Of a DNA stretch of 64,000 bases, positions 1 through 9,728 are shown piece by piece. The notes below the pieces were generated by a model. The model saw only the letters and a list, made by a program, of their open reading frames with translations. It did no database searches and had not been told where the DNA came from. The position numbers and the translations under genes are program-made. Location of the stretch: the NCBI RefSeq assembly GCF_001704275.1, contig NZ_CP011533.1, positions 4,464,001 to 4,528,000 of the forward strand, read 5' to 3'. The stretch's first letter is position 1. Each line of letters opens with the position of its first letter. This DNA comes from Streptomyces noursei ATCC 11455 (GTDB lineage Bacteria > Actinomycetota > Actinomycetes > Streptomycetales > Streptomycetaceae).

Positions 1-399
1 ACCGTCTGCGGGCACTCCGGCTGTGGCGCCATGGCGGCACTCCTCGACGCGGCCGGCTCCCCGCCGCCGTCAAACGACGCCACCCCGCTCGCCCGTTGGC
101 TGCGGCACGGCCGCCCGAGCCTGGCCCGGATGGCGCGGATCGGGCGGTTGGGCCGGGGCGAAGTCGCCCTCGCCGAGCGGCCGGTGGCCGACGACCAGGA
201 GCGACTGGCGCTGGTCAACGTGCGGCAGCAGCTGGACCACCTACGGGCGCACCCGTGCGTCGCCCGCCGGATGGCCGAGGGAACCCTCACCCTGCACGGC
301 ATGTACTTCCACGTCGCCGAGGCCCAGGCGTACCTGTTGGACGAGCGCAGCGGACGGTTCCGCGCGGTGCGCGCCGACGTCCCGGCGATCGGCGTCTGA
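1..399 (+). CDS. Beta-carbonic anhydrase, 3' part
   Basis: The frame is open from the first base of the window, so the N-terminus lies upstream. It opens with TVCGHSGCGAM, the zinc-binding H-x2-C motif of beta-class carbonic anhydrases. The following helices (VNVRQQLDHLRAHPCV) and the GMYFHVAEAQ strand are typical of the family C-terminus. The enzyme interconverts CO2 and bicarbonate in the cytoplasm, here probably supplying bicarbonate to carboxylases. The apparent ATG at 31 is an internal Met of the motif and not the start. About 60% of a usual 200-residue protein is missing from view. It is followed by 148 bp of non-coding DNA and then acs on the same strand. Confidence 0.85.
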   Translation, partial: TVCGHSGCGAMAALLDAAGSPPPSNDATPLARWLRHGRPSLARMARIGRLGRGEVALAERPVADDQERLALVNVRQQLDHLRAHPCVARRMAEGTLTLHGMYFHVAEAQAYLLDERSGRFRAVRADVPAIGV

Positions 400-446
400 C
401 CTGCGCAGGGACACCCGAACGGCCCTCCGAGGGACCAGATTCGGAC

Positions 447-458
447 AGGTCTACACCA
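447..458. promoter_or_regulatory. GntR/HutC-type operator-like site upstream of acs (DasR dre-like)
   Basis: AGGTCTACACCA matches 10 of 12 positions of the core of the DasR-responsive element as I know it (TGGTCTAGACCA). It lies about 90 bp upstream of the acs start. DasR couples N-acetylglucosamine status to metabolism in Streptomyces, and acs makes acetyl-CoA, so control is plausible. Other HutC-family repressors bind similar GT-N(4)-AC sites. No binding data are available here. Confidence 0.35.
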
Positions 459-547
459 ATAGTTGTCCACAGACCTTGTCAGGGTCGGCCGCGGGCTGAT
501 GAGCTATGACCCGGGACACATCGCACGCCCTGGGATTGGGAGATGTC

Positions 548-2512
<1,965 letters not shown>

Positions 2513-2573
2513 CGCACCGGGCGAGGCCCCGCCGCGACGGCGGCGGGCCGCGCCCCCGCGCCCCCGCACTCAG

Positions 2574-2611
2574 GGAGGGGGCACCGGCCGCGACGGCCCG
2601 GTGCCCCCTCC
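2574..2611 (+). terminator. Rho-independent-type hairpin after acs
   Basis: Arms of about 16 bp (GGAGGGGGCACCGG against CCGGTGCCCCCTCC, one bulge) enclose a short loop 60 bp after the acs stop. There is no long U-run, as is usual in Streptomyces. Confidence 0.75.
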
Positions 2612-2712
2612 GCCGTTCCCGCGGCCGGCCCGTCTCCCCCGGCAGCCCGGCGCCCGAATTGCCCGTAAAGTTATCCCCACGCATTAACCCCTTGCACCCA
2701 CCCGTTAGGGTT

Positions 2713-2807
2713 AGGGCAGCGTCAATGTGGCGCTAAGAAACTCTGGGTGCGCCGGGAAGTCTGGTCGGCAACTGCTACTGCCGTTCTCAGCTGCCGGAGG
2801 TCGTCGC
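2713..2807 (+). promoter_or_regulatory. Structured 5' leader of nhaA, candidate riboswitch
   Basis: The region before nhaA can form several stems. AGCGUC/GGCGCU around loop AAUGU lies near 2717-2733. A GCCGG..UCGGC element follows at about 2752-2770, and CGGCA/UGCCG comes next. The Shine-Dalgarno GGAGG sits inside CCGGAGG, and CCGG also occurs in the upstream element, so sequestration is possible. Upstream, TTAGGG repeats at 2705-2717 may include the promoter. Sodium-sensing leader RNAs upstream of nhaA genes are known in other bacteria. Whether this belongs to one of those classes was not tested. Confidence 0.35.
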
Positions 2808-4202
2808 GTGACTGCGCCCAGCAACCGTCGCTCCATATTCCTGGGCCGGATGCCCTTGCCGGAGCGGAATTTCATCGCCGAAGCACTGCGCACCGAAACC
2901 GTCGGCGGGGTCCTTCTCCTCGCCGCCGCCATCGCCGCCCTGATCTGGGCCAACACCCTGGGCGGCAGCTACGAGGCGGTCCGCGGCCTGCACATCGGCC
3001 CGGAATCGCTCGGCCTGGACCTCTCGCTCCAGCACTGGGCCGCCAACGGCCTGCTCGCGATCTTCTTCTTCGTCGCCGGCATCGAGCTCAAGCGCGAACT
3101 GGTCGCCGGCGAACTCCGCGACCCCAAGGCCGCCGCCCTCCCGGTGATCGCCGCGATCTGCGGCATGGCGACCCCGGCCATCGTCTACTTCGTCGTCAAC
3201 GCCACCGGCAGCGGCTCCCTCCAGGGCTGGGCGGTCCCCACGGCCACCGACATCGCCTTCGCGCTCGCCGTCCTCGCGGTCATCGGCACCTCCCTGCCGT
3301 CCGCGCTGCGCGCCTTCCTGCTCACCCTCGCCGTCGTCGACGACCTCTTCGCGATCCTGATCATCGCGATCTTCTTCACCTCGAAGATCGACTTCCTCGC
3401 CCTCGGCCTGGCCGTCGCCGGCCTGGTGCTCTTCTACCTGCTGCTGCGCAAGGGCGTCCGCGGCTGGTACGTGTACGTGCCGCTCGGCGTGACGATCTGG
3501 GCGCTGATGGAGAACAGCGGCGTGCACGCCACCATCGCCGGCGTGGCCATGGGCCTGATGCTGCGCTGCCACCGCCGGGACGGCGAGCGGCAGTCCCCCG
3601 GCGAGCACATCGAGCACCTGGTCCGCCCGCTGTCGGCCGGACTGGCGGTGCCGCTGTTCGCGCTGCTCTCCGCGGGGGTGTCCATATCCGGCGGCGCCGT
3701 CCACGACGTCTTCACCCGGCCGGAGACCCTCGGCGTGGTCCTCGGCCTGATAGTGGGCAAGGCGGTGGGCATATTCGGCGGCACCTGGTGCACCGCCCGC
3801 TTCACCAGGGCCGAGCTCAACCCCGATCTGAAGTGGCCGGACGTCTTCGGCGTCGCCGCCCTGGCCGGCATCGGCTTCACCGTCTCCCTGCTCATCGGCG
3901 AACTGGCCTTCGCCGGCGACACCACCCTGACGGACGAGATCAAGGCGTCGGTGCTGATCGGCTCGCTGCTCGCGGCCGTCTTCGCCGGCATCCTCCTCAA
4001 GATCCGCAACAACAAGTACCGCGTCCTGTGCGACGAGGAGGAGCGCGACGACGACCAGGACGGCATCCCCGACGTCTACGAACGGGACCAGCCGGAGTAC
4101 CACCTCCGGATGGCCGCGATCCACGAGGCGAAGGCCGCGGAGCATCGCAAGCTTGCCGAAATGGCCGCCCACGCCCGCTCCGGGGACCATGGTCCGGCAT
4201 GA
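2808..4202 (+). CDS. nhaA: Na+/H+ antiporter NhaA
   Basis: This inner-membrane antiporter exchanges cytoplasmic Na+ or Li+ for protons. The product is 464 aa with about 12 hydrophobic segments. It has the family signatures RTETVGGVLLL, the TDIAFALAV helix and LTLAVVDDLFAI, whose paired Asp (about residues 178-179) correspond to the ion-binding D163/D164 of E. coli NhaA. GTG 2808 is chosen because GGAGG lies 7 nt upstream; the upstream in-frame ATG at 2727 would run through the structured leader. A hydrophilic C-terminal tail of about 60 residues holds a DxDxDGxxD loop at residues 414-422, followed by a Glu/Ala/Lys helix. That tail is absent from E. coli NhaA. Confidence 0.93.
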   Translation: MTAPSNRRSIFLGRMPLPERNFIAEALRTETVGGVLLLAAAIAALIWANTLGGSYEAVRGLHIGPESLGLDLSLQHWAANGLLAIFFFVAGIELKRELVAGELRDPKAAALPVIAAICGMATPAIVYFVVNATGSGSLQGWAVPTATDIAFALAVLAVIGTSLPSALRAFLLTLAVVDDLFAILIIAIFFTSKIDFLALGLAVAGLVLFYLLLRKGVRGWYVYVPLGVTIWALMENSGVHATIAGVAMGLMLRCHRRDGERQSPGEHIEHLVRPLSAGLAVPLFALLSAGVSISGGAVHDVFTRPETLGVVLGLIVGKAVGIFGGTWCTARFTRAELNPDLKWPDVFGVAALAGIGFTVSLLIGELAFAGDTTLTDEIKASVLIGSLLAAVFAGILLKIRNNKYRVLCDEEERDDDQDGIPDVYERDQPEYHLRMAAIHEAKAAEHRKLAEMAAHARSGDHGPA

Positions 4203-4246
4203 TCTGAGAGGCTTTGCATCCAGGTGAAGAGAAGAGGGAGACGGCG

Positions 4247-4705
4247 ATGAGCGCAGCCGACGACGGTGCGGACCGCAGCCTCGGGCAGCTGGTGGCCACG
4301 GCGACCGCCGAGATGTCCGCGCTGGTGCACGACGAGATCGCACTGGCCAAGGCAGAACTGCGGGAGGACGCCAAGCGGGCGGGCATCGGCGGTGCCGCGT
4401 TCATCGTGGCGGGCGTCCTGGCTCTGTTCGCGCTGCCGGTGCTGAGTTTCGCGGCGGCCTACGGCATCCACAACCTCGGCCTCGGGCTCGCCTGGTCCTT
4501 CCTGATCGTCGGCGGCGCCTTCCTGGTGATCGCCGCGCTGCTGATCCTGATCGCGATGGCCAAGATCAAGAAGATCAGCAAGCCGGAGAAGTCGATCGCC
4601 TCCGCCAAGGAGACCGCGGCCGTGCTGCAGAAGGCCAGGCCGCACCCGCGGGCGTCGGAAGCGGACCACCCGGTCCTGGAGTCTGTGACACGCTCGTCGG
4701 TATGA
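4247..4705 (+). CDS. Holin-superfamily III-like membrane protein (DUF1469 type)
   Basis: This 152-aa membrane protein has a soluble N-terminus (QLVATATAEMSALVHDEIALAKAELRED), typical of Phage_holin_3_6/DUF1469 proteins, then two hydrophobic hairpin segments (about 50-75 and 85-110) and a basic tail. ATG 4247 has GGGAG 6 nt upstream; the longer ATG 4214 form has none. The stop overlaps the next start (ATGA at 4702), so the two genes are translationally coupled. The cellular role is unknown. Despite the family name it is a chromosomal housekeeping neighbour in actinobacteria, and no phage genes surround it. M. tuberculosis has a similar gene beside ephE. Confidence 0.8.
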   Translation: MSAADDGADRSLGQLVATATAEMSALVHDEIALAKAELREDAKRAGIGGAAFIVAGVLALFALPVLSFAAAYGIHNLGLGLAWSFLIVGGAFLVIAALLILIAMAKIKKISKPEKSIASAKETAAVLQKARPHPRASEADHPVLESVTRSSV

Positions 4706-5631
4706 CAGCCCCTGACAGCACCGCCTCGATCGTGCGGCTCGCCCTCCCGGGCGGGCAAGAGGTGACGCACCGGGACGTCGCGGCCAACGGTGCACGCTTC
4801 CACATCGCCGAGCTGGGTGACGGCCCCCTCGTGCTGCTGCTGCACGGCTTCCCGCAGTTCTGGTGGACCTGGCGGCACCAGCTGCCCGCGCTGGCCGACG
4901 CGGGCTTCCGCGCGGTCGCCATGGACCTGCGGGGCGTCGGCGGCAGCGACCGCACCCCGCGCGGCTACGACCCGGCGAACCTCGCCCTCGACATCACCGG
5001 CGTCATCCGCTCCCTGGGCGAACCGGACGCCGCGCTGGTCGGGCACGATCTGGGCGGCTACCTCGCCTGGACGGCCGCGGTGATGCGGCCCAAGCTGGTC
5101 CGCCGGCTCGCGGTGTCCTCGATGCCGCACCCGCGGCGCTGGCGGGCCGCGATGCTCGCCGACGTCCGCCGCAGCTCCCACATCTGGAGCTTCCAGCGGC
5201 CCTGGCTGCCCGAGCGCCGGCTGACCGCGGACGACGCGGCGCTGGTGGGCCGGATGCTCCGCGACTGGTCCGGGCCCGGGCTCCCCGAGGACGAGACCGT
5301 CGAGGTCTACCAGCGGGCAATGGGCATCCCGTCCACGGCGCACTGCTCGATCGAGCCGTACCGCTGGATGGTGCGCTCGATGGCCCGCCCCGACGGCATC
5401 CTGTTCAACCGCCGGATGAAGCTGCCCGTCCGGGTCCCCACCCTGCATCTGCACGGCTCCCTGGACCCGGTGATGCGCACCCGCAGCGCCGCCGGCTCCG
5501 GCGAGTACGTCGAGGCCCCCTACCGCTGGCGGCTCTTCGACGGCCTGGGGCACTGGCCGCACGAGGAGGACCCAGCCGCCTTCTCCACCGAACTCATCAA
5601 CTGGCTGAAGGACCCCGAACCGGACCGCTGA
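4702..5631 (+). CDS. Alpha/beta hydrolase, epoxide-hydrolase-like
   Basis: This 309-aa alpha/beta-hydrolase fold protein has the oxyanion motif LLLHGFPQFWWTW near residue 47 and MDLRGVGGSDRTPRGYD. Its nucleophile elbow is GHDLGGYLAW (Asp near residue 116, as in epoxide hydrolases and dehalogenases rather than Ser). The acid is in HGSLDPVM and the catalytic His in GLGHWPHEEDP. The expected reaction is hydrolysis of an epoxide to a diol in the cytoplasm; the substrate is unknown. It corresponds in position to M. tuberculosis ephE. The start overlaps the preceding stop (ATGA), and there is no separate ribosome site. The last codons (NWLKDPEPDR) are contained in the first unit of a 90-bp tandem repeat that continues downstream. 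Confidence 0.88.
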   Translation: MTAPDSTASIVRLALPGGQEVTHRDVAANGARFHIAELGDGPLVLLLHGFPQFWWTWRHQLPALADAGFRAVAMDLRGVGGSDRTPRGYDPANLALDITGVIRSLGEPDAALVGHDLGGYLAWTAAVMRPKLVRRLAVSSMPHPRRWRAAMLADVRRSSHIWSFQRPWLPERRLTADDAALVGRMLRDWSGPGLPEDETVEVYQRAMGIPSTAHCSIEPYRWMVRSMARPDGILFNRRMKLPVRVPTLHLHGSLDPVMRTRSAAGSGEYVEAPYRWRLFDGLGHWPHEEDPAAFSTELINWLKDPEPDR

Positions 5632-5906
5632 CGGCGGGTGCACCCCGGCTGGCCGGGGGTCCGGGGGTCGTCCCCCGGGGCGGCACAGTAACTGGCTGAA
5701 GGACCCCGAACCGGACCGCTGACGGCGGTGCACCCCGGCTGGCCGGGGGTCCGGGGGTCGTCCCCCGGGGCGGCACAGTAACTGGCTGAAGGACCCCGAA
5801 CCGGACCGCTGACGGCGGTGCACCCCGGCTGGCCGGGGGTCCGGGGGTCGTCCCCCGGAGCGGCACAGTAACTGGCTGAAGGACTCCGAACCGGACCGCT
5901 GACGGC
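5599..5906 (+). repeat. Tandem 90-bp direct repeat, 3.4 copies, starting inside a gene
   Basis: The units are 5599-5689 (91 bp, one extra G in GGCGGGTG), 5690-5779, 5780-5869 and a partial copy 5870-5906. Each unit starts AACTGGCTGAAGGACCCCGA, the last 12 codons plus stop of the hydrolase gene, and ends with a hairpin and CGGCACAGT. Units differ by only a few bases (CCCCGGAG in unit 3, GGACTCC in unit 4), so the expansion is recent. Only the first copy is translated with the gene. Each later copy carries the same stop. Confidence 0.95.
5661..5678. terminator. Hairpin repeated three times (tandem terminators)
   Basis: CCGGGGG-TCGT-CCCCCGG is a 7-bp stem with a TCGT loop. Identical or near-identical copies lie at 5751-5768 and 5841-5858 (the last has one A for G just beyond the stem), because each 90-bp unit contains it. 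It probably terminates the hydrolase operon. Confidence 0.6.
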
Positions 5907-5967
5907 CCGCGCATGCGCGTCCGGCACCCACTGCCCACCTCGGGACCGGTCCATCCCGCCGCGTCAC

Positions 5968-6020
5968 ACGAACGTTCGTCTGACGAACGGCCAATTGCCT
6001 GACGCATAGGCCAATTGGCC
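5968..6020. promoter_or_regulatory. Pair of perfect 12-bp palindromes, possible operators
   Basis: ACGAACGTTCGT (5968-5979) and GGCCAATTGGCC (6009-6020) are both self-complementary. ACGAACG recurs just after the first palindrome and GCCAATTGCC lies between the two. They are in the only intergenic DNA between the hydrolase repeats and the small reading frame at 6068. The cognate regulator is unknown. Confidence 0.4.
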
Positions 6021-6067
6021 GTCTCCCGAGCGGTTACGGACCTTGGGCCCCGGGCAGAGTCGAGGGT

Positions 6068-6265
6068 ATGGGCTGGACGCACGACTACCGTGACGTGGCA
6101 CGCAACCGCCGCAGCAGTGCCGCTGCAGTGGGCACGCAGGACAGGGGTACCCCGGATCTCCGATCCGACGGGTCCCCGGATCCGGCGCACCCCATGGGCA
6201 TCCCCCGCATCCTGCGCCGCAGAGCGCGCTGGATGAGCGCACGCCTGCGCCATTCCCGAAGCTGA
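6068..6265 (+). CDS. Small basic hypothetical protein (65 aa), uncertain
   Basis: The frame runs from ATG 6068 (GAGGG immediately upstream, spacing short) to a stop at 6263. The product starts MGWTHDYRDVARN and ends in the Arg-rich segment GIPRILRRRARWMSARLRH. Third positions are GC-rich, consistent with coding. No domain is recognised. It is convergent with marP, and the space between the repeat block and marP would otherwise be empty. It could be a random frame. Confidence 0.35.
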   Translation: MGWTHDYRDVARNRRSSAAAVGTQDRGTPDLRSDGSPDPAHPMGIPRILRRRARWMSARLRHSRS

Positions 6266-6343
6266 CCCCGGCGCGCCTGCCCGGCGCGACCGCCGGGCCG
6301 TGTCCCGTCCGCAAGCGAGCGGTGCACGGCCCAGCGCCCGGCC

Positions 6344-7552
6344 TCAGATCGCGCACCCCTGGGTGTCGACCTGCCGGCTCGCGACCCGGCCCCGGACGGC
6401 GTCCTGCCGGACCTCGTCGGCGGTCAGCGCATAGCCGGTCCGGGCGTCGTCCCGCGACTTGGCGAAGACCACTCCGTAGACCTCGCCCTGAGGGGTGAGC
6501 AGCGGGCCGCCGGAGTTGCCCTCCCGGACGGTGGCGTAGAGCGAGTAGACGTCGCGACCGACGGTGCCGCGGTGGTAGATGTCCGCGCCGTCGGCCTGGA
6601 TGCGGCCGCGGATCCGGGCCGGGCGGACGTCGTAGCCGCCGTTCTCCGGGAAGCCGGCGACGATGGCGCTCTTGCCGCTGCCGGCGTCCTTGGCGGCGAA
6701 CTTCAGCGCCGGGGCACGGAGCTGCGGGACGTCCAGGACGGCGATGTCGCGCTCCCAGTCGTAGAGCACGACCTTGGCGTTCACCGGGAGGCCCTCGCCG
6801 CCCACCTGGACGGTGGGGTCGCTGACGCCGCCGACGACGTGCGCGTTGGTCATCACCCGGTGCGGCGCGAAGACGAAGCCGGTGCCTTCGAGGATCTTGC
6901 CGCAGCTGGGCGCCCGTCCGACGATCTTGACGATGCTGTGCCGGGCGTCGGCCGCCACGGGGCTGTTGGCCAGCGCCGGGTCCGGCGGGCGCACCGGCCG
7001 GATCGGCTCGTTGGAGAACGGCGTGAAGACCTGCGGGAAGCCGTTCTGCGCCAGCGCCGAGGAGAAGTCGGCGAACCAGGTGCTGGCCTGCGGCGGCATG
7101 ACCTGGGAGACCCCGAGCAGCACCTTGGAGTTGCGGACCTCCTTGCTGAGCGTCGGCAGGGACGTGCCCGCCAGCGCGGAGCCGATCAGCCAGGCCACCA
7201 GCAGCATCGCCATGACGTTGACCAGCGCCCCGCCGGTCGCGTCCAGCGCGCGCGCCGGTGTCCAGGTGATGTGGCGGCGGAGCTTGTTGCCGAGGTGGGT
7301 GGTGAGCGCCTGGCCCACCGAGGCGCAGACGATCACGATGGCGACCGCCGCGATCACCGCGAAGGTGCCCGGTTTGGCATCGTCGGTGACCCCGTTCCAG
7401 ATCACCGGCAGCACATAGACCGCGATCAGTCCTCCCCCGAGGAAGCCGATCACGGACAGGATGCCGACGAGGAAGCCTTGCCGGTAACCGACGATCGCGA
7501 ACCACACGGCCGCGACCAACAGCAGGATGTCCAGGACGTTCACGCCGGACAC
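6344..7552 (-). CDS. marP: MarP-type membrane serine protease (CvpA domain + trypsin-like)
   Basis: The 402-aa product has four N-terminal membrane segments of the colicin-V-production type (about 5-130) and then an extracytoplasmic chymotrypsin-fold protease. The triad is visible: His238 in TNAHVV, Asp269 in WERDIAVLDV and Ser347 in EGNSGGPLL. Cys217 and Cys400 are placed like the disulfide pair of M. tuberculosis MarP (Rv3671c, triad H235/D264/S343 from memory), which confers acid resistance by processing a cell-wall hydrolase. GTG 7552 follows the upstream NUDIX stop by 4 nt. GTG 7543 (MNVLDILLL) is an equally possible start. It is last in the nth-NUDIX-marP operon. Confidence 0.9.
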   Translation of the reverse strand: MSGVNVLDILLLVAAVWFAIVGYRQGFLVGILSVIGFLGGGLIAVYVLPVIWNGVTDDAKPGTFAVIAAVAIVIVCASVGQALTTHLGNKLRRHITWTPARALDATGGALVNVMAMLLVAWLIGSALAGTSLPTLSKEVRNSKVLLGVSQVMPPQASTWFADFSSALAQNGFPQVFTPFSNEPIRPVRPPDPALANSPVAADARHSIVKIVGRAPSCGKILEGTGFVFAPHRVMTNAHVVGGVSDPTVQVGGEGLPVNAKVVLYDWERDIAVLDVPQLRAPALKFAAKDAGSGKSAIVAGFPENGGYDVRPARIRGRIQADGADIYHRGTVGRDVYSLYATVREGNSGGPLLTPQGEVYGVVFAKSRDDARTGYALTADEVRQDAVRGRVASRQVDTQGCAI

Positions 7553-7556
7553 CGTC

Positions 7557-8282
7557 TCACGAGCGCCAGTCGAGCGGGACCTGCTTCTCGCGGTCCCATG
7601 GGATCTCCCAGCCCGCGTAGTGCAGGATCCGGTCGATCACCCCGGCGGTGAAACCCCAGACCAGCGCGTCCTCCACGAGGAAGGCGGGGCCGACGTGGCC
7701 GCTGGGGTGACGGGTGGTGACCCGGTGTCCCGGGTCCGTGAGATCCGCCACGGGAACCGTGAAGACCCGGGCGGTCTCGCCGCGGTCCACCACGCCCACC
7801 GGGCTCGGCCGCCGCCACCACCCCAGCACGGGCGTCACGACGAAACCGCTGACGGGGATGTAGAGCCGCGGCAGCACCCCGAAGACCTGGACGCCGGCCG
7901 GGTCCAGCCCGGTCTCCTCCTGGGCCTCGCGCAGCGCCGCGCGGACCGGACCCGGCCCGTCCGGATCACCGTCCTGCGGATCGAGCGACCCGCCGGGGAA
8001 GGAGGGCTGCCCGGCGTGCGAGCGCAGGGTGCCGGCGCGCTCCATCAGGAGCAGCTCGGGCCCGCGGGCGCCGTGCCCGAAGAGGATCAGCACGGCGGAC
8101 TGCCGGCCGCCGCGCTCCGGCGGCAGGAAGCGGCTGAGCTGGCGCGGCTCCACCGTGGCGGCCGCGCGGGCCACCGGGTCCAGCCACTCGGGCAGCCCCT
8201 CGGTCGTCACCGCAACCTCCCGCCCGGCCGCCGCCGGACGGGCACCCGTCGTCTCGCCGTACTGCTCCCGTGCACTCGTCAT
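7557..8282 (-). CDS. NUDIX hydrolase, CoA pyrophosphatase-like
   Basis: This 241-aa NUDIX protein contains FPGGSLDPQDGD followed by AALREAQEETGLDP, the NUDIX box with the small insertion typical of the CoA-pyrophosphatase (NudL) subgroup. It probably cleaves CoA or acyl-CoA to 3',5'-ADP and phosphopantetheine. ATG 8282 is preferred because AAGGGGG lies 5-6 nt upstream; the longer GTG 8303 form would include that site. It sits between nth and marP, in the same order as M. tuberculosis Rv3674c-Rv3672c-Rv3671c. The link to the protease is conserved, but its meaning is unknown to me. Confidence 0.88.
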   Translation of the reverse strand: MTSAREQYGETTGARPAAAGREVAVTTEGLPEWLDPVARAAATVEPRQLSRFLPPERGGRQSAVLILFGHGARGPELLLMERAGTLRSHAGQPSFPGGSLDPQDGDPDGPGPVRAALREAQEETGLDPAGVQVFGVLPRLYIPVSGFVVTPVLGWWRRPSPVGVVDRGETARVFTVPVADLTDPGHRVTTRHPSGHVGPAFLVEDALVWGFTAGVIDRILHYAGWEIPWDREKQVPLDWRS

Positions 8283-8348
8283 CCGCGCCCCCTTGAGGCT
8301 CACGTCGATGGTCGGTCCGCCAGTGGAGTCGTGCTCGCCGTCGCCGCC

Positions 8349-9347
8349 CTAGGAGGCCGCCAGCGGGAGCGCGGGCTGTCCTGGATAGTCGGCCGGCGGC
8401 TTCAGCCGCTGCCCGGGCTGGCCGCCCAGCTCGTACTTGAGCAGCTTCTTCGCCTTCTCCGGGTCGGTCTCGCCCTCACCGTACGAGGGGCACAGCGGAG
8501 CGACGGGGCAGGCCCCGCAGGCGGGCTTGCGGGAGTGGCAGACGCGGCGGCCGTGGAAGACCACGCGGTGCGAGAGCATCGTCCACTCGCTCTTGGGGAA
8601 GATCTCGGCGACGTCGGCCTCGACCTTCTCGGCGTCCTGCGCGGTCGTCCAGCCGAAGCGGCGCGCCAGCCGGCCGAAGTGCGTGTCCACGGTGATGCCG
8701 GGGACGCCGAAGGCGTTGCCCAACACGACATTGGCGGTCTTGCGGCCGACGCCGGGGAGCGTGACGAGGTCCTCCAGACGGCCCGGCACCTCGCCGCCGA
8801 AGCGGTCGCGCAGCGCCGTGGAGAGGCCGATCAGCGACTTCGCCTTGGCCCGGAAGAAGCCGGTGGGGCGGATCAGCTCCTCCAGCTGCTCCGGGGGGAT
8901 CGCGGCCATGTCCTCGGGCGTGGGGCAGACGGCGAAGAGCCGAGGGGTGGTCTGGTTGACCCGCAGGTCGGTGGTCTGGGCGGACAGGACCGTGGCGACC
9001 AGCAGCTCGAAGGGGTTGCCGAAGTCCAGCTCGGGGTGGGCGTAGGGATACAGCTCGGCCAGCTCGCGGTTGATCCGCCGGGCCCGGCGCACCATCGCGA
9101 CCCGGGACTCGGGCTTGCGGGCGGGGGCGGCCTTCTTGGCGGTGGCCTTCGCGGGGGCCTTCTTGGCGGTCGTCTTCTTCGCCGCCGCCGGCTTCGCGGC
9201 CGCGGTCTTCTTGGCGGGTGCCTTCTCGGCGGTGGTCTTCCTGGCCGCGGTGGTCGTCTTGGTCGCGGTGGTCGTCTTGGTCGCGGTCTTGGTCGCGGTC
9301 TTGGTCGCGGCCTTCTTCGCCGTCGGCTTCGCGGGGGTCTCCGTCAC
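8349..9347 (-). CDS. nth: Endonuclease III with Lys/Ala-rich N-terminal tail
   Basis: This base-excision-repair DNA glycosylase/AP lyase removes oxidised pyrimidines. The 332-aa product has the helix-hairpin-helix [12 protein letters not shown] with the catalytic Lys, the catalytic Asp in [11 protein letters not shown], and a [4Fe-4S] cluster motif C-x6-C-x2-C-x5-C at C270/C277/C280/C286. The enzyme is about 100 residues longer than E. coli Nth because residues 5-80 form a histone-H1-like run of AKK, TKT and PAK repeats, likely a non-specific DNA tether. GTG 9347 is supported by GAAGGAGG 6 nt upstream. It is the first gene of the operon with the CoA pyrophosphatase and marP. Confidence 0.95.
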   Translation of the reverse strand: MTETPAKPTAKKAATKTATKTATKTTTATKTTTAARKTTAEKAPAKKTAAAKPAAAKKTTAKKAPAKATAKKAAPARKPESRVAMVRRARRINRELAELYPYAHPELDFGNPFELLVATVLSAQTTDLRVNQTTPRLFAVCPTPEDMAAIPPEQLEELIRPTGFFRAKAKSLIGLSTALRDRFGGEVPGRLEDLVTLPGVGRKTANVVLGNAFGVPGITVDTHFGRLARRFGWTTAQDAEKVEADVAEIFPKSEWTMLSHRVVFHGRRVCHSRKPACGACPVAPLCPSYGEGETDPEKAKKLLKYELGGQPGQRLKPPADYPGQPALPLAAS

Positions 9348-9728
9348 GGCCGCCTCCTTCGCCTCGGGTGCGACGCGCCGGTGGCGGGCGCCGTCGGCCT
9401 CCGCCCGGTCGTCACCCCGGGGGACGATTTGTTACTTTTGTCGGTATTCGAGGCGCCTGTGGGCAGCTGTTCGCCCACAGCGGAATCGCGCCGTGCGCTC
9501 ACTCTGTCGGCCCCCAGTCCTCTGCTCTCACCGGCGTATTGGACACTCGGCCAGACTAAGGCCCCCCACTGACATCCGACCCGATCACCGAGATTCGTGA
9601 CCCCAATCGGCCCCCTGCCGTATGGCTCGGACCGCGGGTCCGGCAAACTTGTGATTGATCGCACTGTTTTGCATTCCGGCATGATGGGGACCACAGTCCT
9701 CCGGAGCATGTCGACAAGGAGAGAACTC
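9348..9728. other. Intergenic region between divergent nth and crp
   Basis: 381 bp with no convincing gene. It must hold both promoters. AT-richer sequence near 9430-9450 (GATTTGTTACTTTTG) and 9650-9690 (TTGTGATTGATC, TTTTGCATTCC) are the best candidate promoter areas. TTGTGATTGATCGCAC at 9648-9663 resembles a half-palindromic CRP-type TGTGA site, so autoregulation is possible but unproven. Confidence 0.4.

Noticed and set aside
4247..4705. Holin-like gene as evidence of a prophage
   Set aside because: It sits in a conserved chromosomal block with no lysin, structural or integrase genes. The family name does not imply phage origin here.
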